Assembly (NCBI RefSeq): GCF_034351645.1 | Contig: NZ_CP133782.1 | Coordinates: 1,369,001-1,433,000, forward strand | Length of the DNA stretch: 64,000 bases | DNA from: Pseudomonas sp. DC1.2 | Lineage (GTDB): Bacteria; Pseudomonadota; Gammaproteobacteria; Pseudomonadales; Pseudomonadaceae | Reading direction: 5' to 3' | In this document: positions 1-8,266 of the stretch, one piece after another | Numbering within the stretch: the stretch's first letter is position 1 | Layout: the number at the start of each line of letters is the position of its first letter | Translations under genes and position numbers: made by a program | Notes under the pieces: generated by a model | Seen by the model: only the letters and a program-made list of their open reading frames with translations | Databases searched by the model: none | What the model was told of the DNA's origin: nothing

Positions 1-60
1 GAGGGCGAGCAAGAGGCTCACTAGCACCCAAGCATCCAGTCCGCTGAATAAATCGATCAT
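1..60 (-). CDS. Pit-family low-affinity phosphate permease, N-terminus only
   Basis: The reverse strand opens at position 60 with ATG and stays open to the window edge, giving 20 residues beginning MIDLFSGLDAWVLVSLLLAL. I recognise this as the start of the Pseudomonas PiT-type inorganic phosphate transporter, an inner-membrane H+/phosphate symporter; the leucine-rich stretch is the start of its first membrane helix. The rest of the gene lies outside the window, so the call rests on recall of a short N-terminus. Another membrane protein cannot be excluded. Confidence 0.55.
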   Translation of the reverse strand, partial: MIDLFSGLDAWVLVSLLLAL

Positions 61-435
61 GAAGGTTTTCTGACCCGGTCATAAGGGGGCGCGATTATGC
101 CAGAAAAGACTGCTAATCGATGCACTAGCTGCTCATCGGTAACATTCTTCAACGAATTAGTTTTGCGCGATGCCCTGCGCCCCAGGTTTTTACAGGGGTT
201 TGCAACTGATTGATTTTATTTGGAAAGACACGGGCACAACGATATCTCTCGCAAGCGCACGAGCCTGAAACACTTGTGTGAAATATCTGAAAAGAAGGTC
301 AGGCATACGCCATTTACCTCAGCCGCCGGGTAAAGCGGCCGCTGCCCGCGGGTGGCGGGCGCGAAAGGACGCGTCGGCACATCACGCTTTTAACGGATGC
401 AGGCGCAGGCCTTTGGAACATCGAGGCCTAGGCGG
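61..435. other. Gene-free stretch
   Basis: This interval separates the permease start from the end of the small gene at 436-636. It should hold the permease promoter. I see no convincing ORF with a ribosome binding site, no RNA gene and no strong terminator. A possible reading frame at 278-496 has arginine-rich, non-family-like content and overlaps the real gene on the other strand. Confidence 0.4.
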
Positions 436-636
436 TCAAGGCTCTTCGGCTTTGAGTTCCTTTTCCATCTTTTGCAGTTCTTGGGTAAAGGCCTGATCCT
501 GAACGGTGGCGCGTTTACGCCAGGGCTTGCGTTCCGGTTCGGGCTGGGCGGCGTAGGTGGTGACTTCTCCGCCGTAAACGTCCTTGTAACGTTGTTCCTG
601 GCGCTCAAGTTCCACGCGCAGTTCGTCTTTCGTCAC
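436..636 (-). CDS. Small conserved hypothetical protein, 66 residues
   Basis: A highly charged 66-residue protein beginning [17 protein letters not shown], with a lysine/glutamate-rich C-terminus. It has no signal peptide or membrane segment, so it should be cytoplasmic and probably helical. The start is GTG at 636, with an AGG-type ribosome binding site about seven bases upstream. I recall similar short proteins in Pseudomonas genomes but know no function. It has no close operon partner: the permease is divergent in role and 375 bases downstream. Confidence 0.7.
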   Translation of the reverse strand: MTKDELRVELERQEQRYKDVYGGEVTTYAAQPEPERKPWRKRATVQDQAFTQELQKMEKELKAEEP

Positions 637-1205
637 AGTGCTACCTGATTGAGTTGAGATAAATTCTGGTCAAACGCGCTGCATCGAGTTTATTGACCAC
701 GCTCGTCGAAAGGACAAGGCCTGAAAGGCGTCTGCGATTTAACGACATTGTGATCAACACTTCCATGTTGCAGGCGACCACGGCACCAGAGAAGTACAGC
801 TGACGTGGCATCAGTTTCCTGTTTCAGCGAGCGCATTGGCGGCGTATGTGAAATGAGCCTCAAGCGGCTTGCTGCGGGAGGTCGCGATGGAACATCGCAC
901 TCCGGGTGACGCCATCGACAAGTAAGAAACCGCGCCGTCACTGGGTGGCATTATAGCGGTCGATTTGAATAACACTATCGTTGGAGAGTTAAAAGTGGTT
1001 CTTCGTGTGTGACGATTTTGTTAAACGTAACTTTTGCGGGTAATTAAAGAGTCCGGCTGAGCACGTTGTGGCGTTTTGTTTCTGCCGTCAATAAGGCAGA
1101 CAAGTTTTAACAATGACATCGGTCTGTTAAGACCTTCTCAGGGGAAGTTTAAAAAGGGGCTCTGCGTATTCGCCTGGCGACCGGCTTACCGTAACCGGGT
1201 GGATT
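637..1205. other. Intergenic region without a recognised gene
   Basis: About 570 bases separate the small protein from the pcaR control region. It contains the promoter of the small reverse-strand gene. A modest hairpin at 1081-1100 (TCTGCC and GGCAGA arms) is followed by CAAGTTTT and could be a weak terminator or the end of an untranslated RNA. A reverse frame at 690-941 has no ribosome binding site and no family-like content. Nothing else can be supported. Confidence 0.35.
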
Positions 1206-1235
1206 GCGATTATCGGTTGTTGGTTCGATAATCGC
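1206..1235. promoter_or_regulatory. Putative PcaR operator upstream of pcaR
   Basis: GCGATTATCGG at 1206-1216 and GTTCGATAATCGC at 1223-1235 form an inverted pair about 85 bases before the pcaR start. The second half matches the motif I recall as the PcaR recognition sequence of P. putida (GTTCGATAATCGCAC), which overlaps the -10 element. The same motif recurs before pcaK, pcaI and the porin gene. Autoregulation of pcaR is the natural reading. Binding is inferred. Confidence 0.7.
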
Positions 1236-1319
1236 CCAATCTTGGCTTTCGGTGGCTTGTGCATCGAGCCAGGAGCCGCTTGTAATAGCCATTGATCTGT
1301 GTGGGAAAAGGACACTGTT

Positions 1320-2162
1320 ATGAACGATCAAATGCGCAACTCCTTCGCCTCGGTGGCGCCACCGATCGTTGCCTCGCCGGCCAAGCGGATTCAGGCCTTG
1401 ACCGGCGATCCGGACTTCATGACGTCTCTGGCCCGAGGTTTGGCGGTGGTGCAGGCGTTTCAGGAGCGTAAACGGCACCTGACCATCGCCCAGATCAGCC
1501 ACCGCACGGAAATCCCCCGCGCCGCTGTGCGACGCTGCCTGCACACGCTGATCAAACTCGGCTACGCCACCACCGACGGTCGCACGTACTCGTTGCTGCC
1601 CAAAGTCTTGACCCTGGGCCATGCGTACTTGTCATCGACGCCGTTGGCAGTGTCCGCGCAACCGTACCTTGACCGTATGAGCGAGCAGCTTCATGAAGCC
1701 TGCAACATGGCCACTCTGGAAGGCGATGACATTTTGTACATTGCCCGCTCTGCCACGACTCAGCGCCTGATTTCCGTCGACCTCTCGGTGGGCGGACGCT
1801 TGCCGGCTTATTGCACGTCCATGGGCCGTATTCTTCTCGCGGCCCTGGACGACACGTCGCTGGGCGAATACCTGGATCACGGGGAGTTCCAGGCCAAGAC
1901 CAGCCGTACATTGCATACGCCTGAGGCGTTGCTTGAATGCCTGCAAGAAGTGCGGCAACAAGGCTGGTGCATTGTCGATCAGGAATTGGAGCAAGGCCTG
2001 CGTTCGATTGCTGTGCCGGTTTACGACGCTTCAGGTCAAGTGGTCGCGGCGCTCAACGTCAGCACGCACGCTGGGCGGGTCAGTCGTAGCGAGTTGGAGC
2101 AGCGTTTCCTGCCGGGGTTGCTGAGCGCCAGCCGTGACCTGAGCACGCAGCTTTTCGCCTGA
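1320..2162 (+). CDS. pcaR: IclR-family regulator PcaR of the protocatechuate pathway
   Basis: A 280-residue IclR-type regulator. An N-terminal winged helix-turn-helix (about residues 25-90, including TIAQISHRTEIPRAAVRRCL) precedes a C-terminal effector domain (about 110-275). It closely resembles P. putida PcaR, which activates the pca genes in response to beta-ketoadipate. The ATG at 1320 has an AAAAGGA site nine bases upstream and starts MNDQMRNSF; an in-frame GTG at 1299 lacks such a site. It heads the pca cluster, is followed by pcaK, and is flanked on both sides by putative PcaR boxes. Confidence 0.95.
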   Translation: MNDQMRNSFASVAPPIVASPAKRIQALTGDPDFMTSLARGLAVVQAFQERKRHLTIAQISHRTEIPRAAVRRCLHTLIKLGYATTDGRTYSLLPKVLTLGHAYLSSTPLAVSAQPYLDRMSEQLHEACNMATLEGDDILYIARSATTQRLISVDLSVGGRLPAYCTSMGRILLAALDDTSLGEYLDHGEFQAKTSRTLHTPEALLECLQEVRQQGWCIVDQELEQGLRSIAVPVYDASGQVVAALNVSTHAGRVSRSELEQRFLPGLLSASRDLSTQLFA

Positions 2163-2179
2163 ACGGCGCCCTTAAGCTG

Positions 2180-2211
2180 TTCGATAAACGCACACAGTTG
2201 CGTTTATCGAA
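2180..2211. promoter_or_regulatory. Perfect 13-bp inverted repeat, putative PcaR operator before pcaK
   Basis: TTCGATAAACGCA at 2180-2192 is repeated exactly in inverted orientation at 2199-2211 with a 6-base spacer. Both arms are one-base variants of the motif found before pcaR and pcaI. It begins 18 bases after the pcaR stop. It could act as the operator for pcaK, or double as a weak pcaR terminator, but no T-run follows, so I favour the operator. Confidence 0.65.
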
Positions 2212-2454
2212 TTGACGCTCTTTCCCTTCCCTCATTAATGTCGCGGCAGCGTCATCCGGCGCAGTGGCGCTCGCCTGCACGCCGGACGATGACCCCAATA
2301 ATAATGAAGAGGCTCCCCGTCATGCGCACGTTTTCCTACTGTCGCTGCTGCCACCGGTTTAGCTGGCCCAACCGGATCGTCTGATTCCCCCTCTCCTTGC
2401 TTGTGACAGCGCCAGCCCAGGGCCGGCACGTGTTCGACTGCGTTCTTTGCGTGG

Positions 2455-2465
2455 AATAAAAATAA
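2455..2465 (+). promoter_or_regulatory. Crc/Hfq-type CA motif overlapping the pcaK start
   Basis: AATAAAAATAA at 2455-2465 contains two overlapping matches to the AANAANAA pattern bound by Hfq/Crc in pseudomonads, lying between the GGA of the ribosome binding site and the ATG. This would place pcaK translation under carbon catabolite repression, as is established for pcaK in P. putida. The motif is short and A-rich sequence is common near starts, so this remains an inference. Confidence 0.45.
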
Positions 2466-3811
2466 TGAACCAGCCCCAGTCTGCTGTAGGTAACTGCCTC
2501 GACGTGCAGTCCTTTATCAATGCTCAACCCATTTCGCGCTATCAATGGCGGGTGGTGATTCTGTGTTTCCTGATTGTCTTCCTCGATGGCCTCGACACCG
2601 CGGCCATGGGGTTTATCGCGCCGGCCCTGTCTCAGGACTGGGGCATCGACCGCGCCAGTCTGGGCCCGGTGATGAGTGCCGCACTGATCGGTATGGTTTT
2701 CGGCGCACTGGGTTCGGGCCCTTTGGCGGATCGCTTTGGGCGAAAAATCGTCCTGGTGGGAGCGGTGCTGGTGTTCGGTGCCTTCAGCCTGGCCTCGGCC
2801 TACAGCGCCAACGTCGATCAATTGCTGGTGCTGCGTTTTCTCACCGGTCTGGGACTGGGGGCCGGGATGCCGAATGCGACGACGTTGTTGTCGGAGTACA
2901 CCCCGGAACGCAAGAAATCGCTGCTGGTGACCAGCATGTTTTGTGGCTTCAACCTCGGCATGGCGGGCGGCGGGTTTATGTCGGCCAAGCTGATCCCGAT
3001 GTTCGGCTGGCACAGCTTGCTGATGATCGGCGGGATTCTGCCGCTGATCCTCGCGCTGGTGCTGCTGTTCTGGCTGCCGGAATCGGCGCGCTACCTTGTG
3101 GTCCGTAACCGTGGCAGCGACAAAGTGCGTAAGGCACTGGCTCCGATCGACCCGGTTGCTGTCGCCCAAGCGTCCAGCTTCAGTGTGCCGGAACAGAAAA
3201 CCGTGAAGGCCCGCAACGTATTCGCCGTGATTTTCTCCGGCGCCTACAGCACCGGTACGTTGCTGTTGTGGCTAACCTATTTCATGGGGTTGGTGATCGT
3301 TTACCTGCTGACCAGTTGGCTACCGACGCTGATGCGTGACAGCGGCGCGAGCATGGAGCAGGCCGCCTTCATTGGTGCGCTGTTCCAGTTTGGCGGCGTG
3401 CTGAGTGCAGTCGGTGTGGGGTGGGCGATGGACCGGTTCAATCCGCACAAGGTCATCGGTATTTTCTATTTGCTGGCCGGGGTGTTTGCCTATGCGGTCG
3501 GGCAGAGCCTAGGCAACATCACGATTCTGGCGACGTTGGTGCTGGTGGCCGGGATGTGTGTCAACGGTGCGCAATCGGCGATGCCTTCTCTGGCGGCGCG
3601 GTTTTACCCGACACAGGGGCGTGCGACTGGCGTGTCGTGGATGCTCGGTATTGGTCGTTTTGGCGCGATTCTCGGCGCATGGATGGGCGCCACGTTGCTA
3701 GGCCTGGGCTGGAACTTTGAGCAAGTATTGACGGCGTTAGTGATTCCGGCCGCATTGGCCACCACCGCCGTGTTGATCAAGGGCATGGTCAGCCATGCGG
3801 ATGCGACCTAA
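2465..3811 (+). CDS. pcaK: 4-hydroxybenzoate / protocatechuate transporter and chemoreceptor PcaK
   Basis: A 448-residue MFS permease of the aromatic acid:H+ symporter family with twelve predicted membrane helices. The first loop carries the family motif around DGLDTAAMGF (about residues 42-51) and GPLADRFGRK (about 85-94). In P. putida PcaK imports 4-hydroxybenzoate and protocatechuate and aids chemotaxis to them. ATG at 2465 follows GTGGAATAAAAATA; a TTG 18 bases upstream in frame is less likely. Its position between pcaR and pcaIJF, behind a PcaR-type inverted repeat, fits the assignment. Confidence 0.93.
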   Translation: MNQPQSAVGNCLDVQSFINAQPISRYQWRVVILCFLIVFLDGLDTAAMGFIAPALSQDWGIDRASLGPVMSAALIGMVFGALGSGPLADRFGRKIVLVGAVLVFGAFSLASAYSANVDQLLVLRFLTGLGLGAGMPNATTLLSEYTPERKKSLLVTSMFCGFNLGMAGGGFMSAKLIPMFGWHSLLMIGGILPLILALVLLFWLPESARYLVVRNRGSDKVRKALAPIDPVAVAQASSFSVPEQKTVKARNVFAVIFSGAYSTGTLLLWLTYFMGLVIVYLLTSWLPTLMRDSGASMEQAAFIGALFQFGGVLSAVGVGWAMDRFNPHKVIGIFYLLAGVFAYAVGQSLGNITILATLVLVAGMCVNGAQSAMPSLAARFYPTQGRATGVSWMLGIGRFGAILGAWMGATLLGLGWNFEQVLTALVIPAALATTAVLIKGMVSHADAT

Positions 3812-3856
3812 GGGCTGCCCGCGATATTTTTGAGATAGGTAGCCAGACAACAATCT

Positions 3857-3890
3857 GTTCGATAAACGAACACTGAGTCGATTATCGGAT
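3857..3890. promoter_or_regulatory. Putative PcaR operator / promoter of pcaIJF
   Basis: GTTCGATAAACGA at 3857-3869 and the inverted TCGATTATCGGAT at 3878-3890 form an inverted pair of the same type as those before pcaR and pcaK, about 100 bases before pcaI. In P. putida PcaR activates pcaIJ from such a site. A short hairpin (GGCGC and GCGCC arms) followed by CTTTTTATT lies between this site and pcaI, at about 3930-3956; it resembles a terminator and might be a leader element. Confidence 0.65.
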
Positions 3891-3990
3891 TGTTTGGCTT
3901 TTAGGGGCGGCTTAATCTTCAGTCATTCCGGCGCTGCCTACGGCGCCTTTTTATTCCACTGTCGGTTCATCACAAACGGGAGCCTGCCCC

Positions 3991-4848
3991 ATGGCTGAAA
4001 TCCTTTCGCTGCACGATGCAGTGAAGCAATTCGTCAATGACGGCGATACCGTCGCGCTCGAGGGCTTCACTCACCTGATTCCGACGGCAGCGGGTCATGA
4101 AATCATTCGTCAGGGCAAGAAAGATCTGACGTTGGTGCGGATGACGCCTGATTTGGTCTATGACCAGTTAATCGGTGCCGGTTGCGCTCGCAAGCTGATT
4201 TTCTCTTGGGGCGGCAATCCCGGCGTGGGTTCGCTGCACCGTCTGCGCGATGCGGTAGAGAAACAGTGGCCGCATGCGTTGGACATTGAAGAACACAGCC
4301 ACGCCGACCTGGCAAATGCCTACGTTGCTGGCGCCTCCGGACTACCGTTCGCCGTGCTGCGCGCCTACGCAGGTTCCGACCTGCCCAAGGTCAACCCGCT
4401 GATCAAAACCGTGACCTGCCCCTTCACCGGTGAAGTGCTGGCGGCGGTGCCAGCGGTACGCCCCGACATCACTGTGATTCACGCGCAGAAGGCTGATCGC
4501 AAGGGCAACGTGCTGCTATGGGGCATTTTGGGTGTGCAGAAAGAGGCGGCACTGGCGGCCAAGCGCTGCATCGTCACGGTTGAAGAAATCGTCGACGACC
4601 TCAAGGCGCCGATGAACGCCTGCGTCCTGCCCACTTGGGCTTTGAGCGCGGTGTGTCACGTGCCCGGTGGCGCGCATCCGTCCTACGCCCATGGTTACAC
4701 CGAGCGTGACAACCGTTTCTACCAGGCGTGGGACGCGATTGCTCGGGACCGCGAAACCTTCACCGCGTGGATCAACGAGTACATCCACGGCTGCGCTGAC
4801 TTCAGCGAGTTCCAGGCCAAGCTGGCCGCTGCTTCGGAGGCCAAGTAA
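3991..4848 (+). CDS. pcaI: 3-oxoadipate CoA-transferase subunit A (CatI-type)
   Basis: A 285-residue class I CoA-transferase alpha subunit. With PcaJ it moves CoA from succinyl-CoA to 3-oxoadipate, the penultimate step of the pathway. It is not the short 231-residue PcaI of P. putida but the longer glutaconate-CoA-transferase-like form known as CatI in strain B13 and in the P. aeruginosa pca region. The GFTHLIPTAAG and SWGGNPGVGSLHRLRDAV segments are typical. ATG at 3991 follows a CGGGAG site. Its stop TAA overlaps the pcaJ start by one base. Confidence 0.92.
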   Translation: MAEILSLHDAVKQFVNDGDTVALEGFTHLIPTAAGHEIIRQGKKDLTLVRMTPDLVYDQLIGAGCARKLIFSWGGNPGVGSLHRLRDAVEKQWPHALDIEEHSHADLANAYVAGASGLPFAVLRAYAGSDLPKVNPLIKTVTCPFTGEVLAAVPAVRPDITVIHAQKADRKGNVLLWGILGVQKEAALAAKRCIVTVEEIVDDLKAPMNACVLPTWALSAVCHVPGGAHPSYAHGYTERDNRFYQAWDAIARDRETFTAWINEYIHGCADFSEFQAKLAAASEAK

Positions 4849-5627
4849 TGACTTACACGACCAATGAAATGATGACCGTGGCTGCCGCCCGCCGTTTGAA
4901 GAACGGTTCAGTGTGCTTCGTCGGCATCGGCCTGCCGTCGAAAGCCGCCAACCTCGCGCGGCTCACTTCCTCGCCGGACGTCGTTCTGATCTACGAATCG
5001 GGTCCGATCGGTGCCAAGCCCAGCGTATTACCGCTGTCGATCGGTGACGGTGAACTGGCGGAAACCGCCGACACTGTCGTCCCGACCGGTGAGATTTTTC
5101 GCTATTGGTTGCAGGGCGGGCGCATCGATGTTGGCTTTCTCGGGGCGGCGCAGGTTGATCGTTTCGGCAATATCAACACCACGGTGGTGGGTGACTATCA
5201 TCAGCCTAAAGTGCGTTTGCCCGGTGCCGGTGGCGCCCCGGAGATTGCCGGTTCAGCCAAAAGTGTGCTGATCATCCTTAAGCAGTCGGCGCGCTCGTTT
5301 GTCGAAAAACTGGATTTCATTACGTCGGTGGGCCATGGCGAGGGCGGCGATTCGCGCAAGCGTCTCGGCCTGCCGGGTGCCGGGCCGGTCGGCATTATTA
5401 CCGACCTGTGCATCATGGAACCCGAAGCTGACACGCATGAATTCGTGGTCACCGCGCTGCACCCAGGGGTGAGCCGTGAGCAAGTGATTGCCGCCACCGG
5501 TTGGACGATTCGTTTTGCCGAGCACGTTGAAAACACAGCCGAGCCCACCGCGGTTGAACTCAAAGCGCTGCGAGATCTGGAAGCCCGCACTGCCTTGGCC
5601 CACGGCCAAGTCCCCGGAGAAGCTTGA
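4848..5627 (+). CDS. pcaJ: 3-oxoadipate CoA-transferase subunit B (CatJ-type)
   Basis: A 259-residue beta subunit of the same transferase. The YESGP motif contains Glu50, the expected glutamate that forms the enzyme-CoA thioester in this class. A glycine-rich stretch ([12 protein letters not shown]) follows in the middle. The start codon overlaps the pcaI stop (TAATG) and the stop overlaps the pcaF start (TGATG), showing tight translational coupling of pcaI, J and F. Confidence 0.92.
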   Translation: MTYTTNEMMTVAAARRLKNGSVCFVGIGLPSKAANLARLTSSPDVVLIYESGPIGAKPSVLPLSIGDGELAETADTVVPTGEIFRYWLQGGRIDVGFLGAAQVDRFGNINTTVVGDYHQPKVRLPGAGGAPEIAGSAKSVLIILKQSARSFVEKLDFITSVGHGEGGDSRKRLGLPGAGPVGIITDLCIMEPEADTHEFVVTALHPGVSREQVIAATGWTIRFAEHVENTAEPTAVELKALRDLEARTALAHGQVPGEA

Positions 5628-6829
5628 TGCGTGACGTTTATATCTGCGATGCGATTCGTACCCCCATCGGTCGTTTCGGCGGCGGCTTGTCGGCGGTGCG
5701 TGCCGACGACTTGGCGGCGCTGCCGATCAGAGCGCTGATGGCGCGTAACCCGTCGGTGGACTGGTCGGCGGTGGACGAGGTGTTCCTTGGCTGTGCCAAC
5801 CAGGCCGGTGAAGACAACCGCAATGTGGCGCGCATGGCTTTATTGCTGGCGGGCCTGCCGGAAACGGTACCCGGAGTGACCCTCAATCGGCTGTGCGCTT
5901 CGGGGATGGAGGCGATTGGCACCGCGTTCCGCGCCATTGCCAGTGGCGAGATGGAGCTGGCGATTGCCGGTGGCGTCGAGTCGATGTCTCGCGCACCGTT
6001 TGTGATGGGCAAAGCTGATACGGCGTTCTCGCGCAACATGAAGCTGGAAGACACCACGATTGGCTGGCGTTTCATCAACCCGTTGATGAACGCTCAGTAC
6101 GGCGTCGATGCCATGCCGCAAACCGCTGACAACGTCGCCGATGACTACGACATTTCCCGCGCCGATCAGGATGCTTTCGCCCTGCGCAGTCAGCAGCGCG
6201 CCGCCGCGGCACAAGCCTCCGGTTTTTTCGCTGAAGAAATCGTTGAAGTGCGAATTGCCCACAAGAAGGGTGAAACGGTTGTCAGCCAGGACGAACATCC
6301 TCGTGCCGACACCACCCTGCAAACCCTGGCCAAACTCAAACCGGTCAACGGTCCCGACAAAACCGTGACTGCCGGCAACGCTTCCGGTGTGAACGATGGT
6401 GCCGCAGCCCTGATCCTGGCCTCTGCCGACGCCGTGAAAAAACATGGTTTGACCGCTCGAGCCAAAGTGCTCGGCATGGCGAGCGCCGGGGTTGCTCCTC
6501 GGGTCATGGGCATTGGTCCGGTGCCGGCGGTGCGCAAACTCACTGAGCGCCTCGGTCTGGCCGTCAGCGATTTTGACGTGATCGAACTCAACGAGGCGTT
6601 CGCCAGCCAAGGCTTGGCGGTGCTGCGTGAACTGGGGCTGGCGGACGACGCCGCGCAGGTCAACCCGAACGGTGGCGCCATTGCCTTGGGTCATCCTTTG
6701 GGCATGAGTGGCGCACGTCTGGTGCTGACCGCACTGCATCAACTGGAAAAGACCGGTGGTAAGAAAGGTCTGGCAACCCTGTGCGTCGGCGTCGGGCAGG
6801 GTCTGGCACTCGCCATCGAACGCGTCTGA
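5627..6829 (+). CDS. pcaF: 3-oxoadipyl-CoA thiolase
   Basis: A 400-residue thiolase that splits 3-oxoadipyl-CoA into succinyl-CoA and acetyl-CoA, the last step of the pathway. The acyl-accepting cysteine is Cys90 in [10 protein letters not shown]. The C-terminal motifs [16 protein letters not shown] and [10 protein letters not shown] hold the catalytic His and second Cys. The ATG at 5627 overlaps the pcaJ stop; the TTG just before it is not needed. The length equals that of typical PcaF. Confidence 0.95.
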   Translation: MRDVYICDAIRTPIGRFGGGLSAVRADDLAALPIRALMARNPSVDWSAVDEVFLGCANQAGEDNRNVARMALLLAGLPETVPGVTLNRLCASGMEAIGTAFRAIASGEMELAIAGGVESMSRAPFVMGKADTAFSRNMKLEDTTIGWRFINPLMNAQYGVDAMPQTADNVADDYDISRADQDAFALRSQQRAAAAQASGFFAEEIVEVRIAHKKGETVVSQDEHPRADTTLQTLAKLKPVNGPDKTVTAGNASGVNDGAAALILASADAVKKHGLTARAKVLGMASAGVAPRVMGIGPVPAVRKLTERLGLAVSDFDVIELNEAFASQGLAVLRELGLADDAAQVNPNGGAIALGHPLGMSGARLVLTALHQLEKTGGKKGLATLCVGVGQGLALAIERV

Positions 6830-6841
6830 CGGGCGCCGACT

Positions 6842-6849
6842 AATAAGAA
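6842..6849 (+). promoter_or_regulatory. CA motif before pcaH
   Basis: AATAAGAA at 6842-6849 matches AANAANAA and lies directly before the AGAGGAAAA ribosome binding site of pcaH. As at pcaK and pcaT, this suggests Hfq/Crc-mediated translational repression by preferred carbon sources. It is a short motif and the claim is inferential. Confidence 0.4.
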
Positions 6850-6864
6850 CAGAGGAAAAGCGAA

Positions 6865-7569
6865 ATGACTGACAAACCTGGTTACCGTCGCCCGCAAGAA
6901 GGCACCCAACCTCAATACCTGCACCCGACCTATCAATCCACCAACAAGCGCTCGCCGTCGAAGCCGTTGGTGTTTTTGCCCCATTCGCTGTCGGAAATCA
7001 CTGGCCCGACCCTCGGTGCCGAGCGCATCCATGAGAAGGACAATGACCTGACCGCCCAGCACACGGGCGAACCACAGGGCGAGCGCATCATCATTCACGG
7101 CCGCGTGTTGGATGAAAACGGCTTACCGGTGCCGGGGATTTTGCTGGAGATCTGGCAGGCTAACGCCGCCGGCCGCTACAACCATGCCCGCGACCTGCAC
7201 GATGCGCCGCTTGACCCGAATTTCACCGGCACCGGGCGCACCGTAACCGACGCCGATGGGTGGTATCAATTCCAGACCATCAAGCCCGGCGCCTACCCGT
7301 GGGGCAATCACCACAACGCTTGGCGCCCGGCGCATATCCACTTCTCACTGTTCGGGCCGAGCATCCTGACGCGCCTGGTGACCCAGATGTACTTTCCCGG
7401 TGACCCATTGCTGGCTTATGACCCCATCTACAACTGCGTGCCGGACACCCGAGCCAAAGAACGTTTGATCGCCAGCTTCGACCTGGAAAAAACCATCCCT
7501 TCCTACGCCCTCGGTTACCGTTGGGACATCGTCTTGCGCGGCCGCGAAGCCACGCCGATGGAGAAATAA
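6865..7569 (+). CDS. pcaH: Protocatechuate 3,4-dioxygenase beta subunit
   Basis: A 234-residue catalytic subunit of the intradiol dioxygenase that opens protocatechuate to 3-carboxy-cis,cis-muconate. All four ferric iron ligands are visible: Tyr105 (GRYN), Tyr144 (PGAYPWG), His157 and His159 (AHIHFS), matching Tyr408, Tyr447, His460 and His462 of the P. putida enzyme with a constant offset. ATG at 6865 follows an AGAGGAAAA site. pcaG follows after one base. Confidence 0.96.
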   Translation: MTDKPGYRRPQEGTQPQYLHPTYQSTNKRSPSKPLVFLPHSLSEITGPTLGAERIHEKDNDLTAQHTGEPQGERIIIHGRVLDENGLPVPGILLEIWQANAAGRYNHARDLHDAPLDPNFTGTGRTVTDADGWYQFQTIKPGAYPWGNHHNAWRPAHIHFSLFGPSILTRLVTQMYFPGDPLLAYDPIYNCVPDTRAKERLIASFDLEKTIPSYALGYRWDIVLRGREATPMEK

Positions 7570-7570
7570 G

Positions 7571-8137
7571 ATGACGCTGAATGCGACCACGTCCCACACC
7601 GTCGGGCCGTATTACCACATCGGCCTGACTTGGCTGAACCGCGAAAACTTGACTGTCGAGCAGACCTTGGGTGAACGCGTAACGATCACCGGGCAAGTCA
7701 TTGATGGCAACCGCGACGTCGTCAATGACGCCATGCTGGAAGTCTGGCAGGCCAACGCCGCCGGCAAATACGATCATCCCGAAGATGAGCAGGAAAAACC
7801 GCTGGACCCTAACTTCGAAGGTTTTGGTCGGGTGCCGGTGGATGCCGAGGGGCGCTTTCGTTTCACCACGATCAAACCGGGTACGGTCGAAGGCTTGAAC
7901 GGCACGACCCAGGCACCGCATTTGGTGGTGTTGGTGTTTGCACGCGGCTTGGTCAAGCACTTGCTGACGCGGATTTACTTTGCGGGTGAGCCGGCCAATG
8001 CGGCGGATTCGCTGCTGGAGTGTGTGCCGGCTGAACGTCGCAATACCTTGCTGGCGAAGGCGGATGCAGCGGGTATTTATCAGTGGAATGTGATCTTGCA
8101 GGGGACCGATACCGAGACGGTGTTCTTTGATTATTGA
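7571..8137 (+). CDS. pcaG: Protocatechuate 3,4-dioxygenase alpha subunit
   Basis: A 188-residue alpha subunit that pairs with PcaH in the dioxygenase oligomer. It shares the intradiol fold (LEVWQANAAGKYDHPED resembles the beta-subunit segment) but lacks the AHIHF double-histidine motif and so binds no iron, as expected for alpha. One base separates its ATG from the pcaH stop, and both genes read in the same direction. A strong hairpin follows its stop. Confidence 0.95.
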   Translation: MTLNATTSHTVGPYYHIGLTWLNRENLTVEQTLGERVTITGQVIDGNRDVVNDAMLEVWQANAAGKYDHPEDEQEKPLDPNFEGFGRVPVDAEGRFRFTTIKPGTVEGLNGTTQAPHLVVLVFARGLVKHLLTRIYFAGEPANAADSLLECVPAERRNTLLAKADAAGIYQWNVILQGTDTETVFFDY

Positions 8138-8148
8138 GTGAGCACCGC

Positions 8149-8186
8149 AATTCCTGTGCGCGAGTTTGCTCGCTTGCACAGGAATT
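8149..8186. terminator. Long hairpin between pcaG and pcaT
   Basis: AATTCCTGTGC at 8149-8159 and its exact inverse GCACAGGAATT at 8176-8186 enclose a second stem (GCGAG and CTCGC). The structure begins 12 bases after the pcaG stop. There is no T-run on either strand, so it may be a repeat-type palindrome that stabilises or attenuates the pcaHG transcript rather than a classic terminator. Confidence 0.5.
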
Positions 8187-8258
8187 CGCGTCGCTGACGT
8201 AACGGTGGAACAGGGCTGTTGCAAAGTATGTCTAGACTGTCACTGTCCCTAAAGAGTG

Positions 8259-8266
8259 AAAAATAA
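8259..8266 (+). promoter_or_regulatory. CA motif at the pcaT start
   Basis: AAAAATAA at 8259-8266 matches AANAANAA and runs into the pcaT ATG. Its placement mirrors the one at pcaK, the other transporter of the cluster, and suggests shared Hfq/Crc repression. Inferred from motif alone. Confidence 0.4.

Noticed and set aside
690..941. Reverse-strand 83-codon frame in the gap before pcaR
   Set aside because: Arginine/serine/proline-rich, no ribosome binding site, no recognisable motif; typical of chance frames in GC-rich DNA.
2336..3169. Long reverse frame opposite pcaK
   Set aside because: Mirror of a well-supported gene; rich in His, Gln and Arg as expected for the antisense of a membrane protein gene.
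5840..6742. Long reverse frame of 300 codons opposite pcaF
   Set aside because: Shadow frame of the thiolase gene without family-like content.
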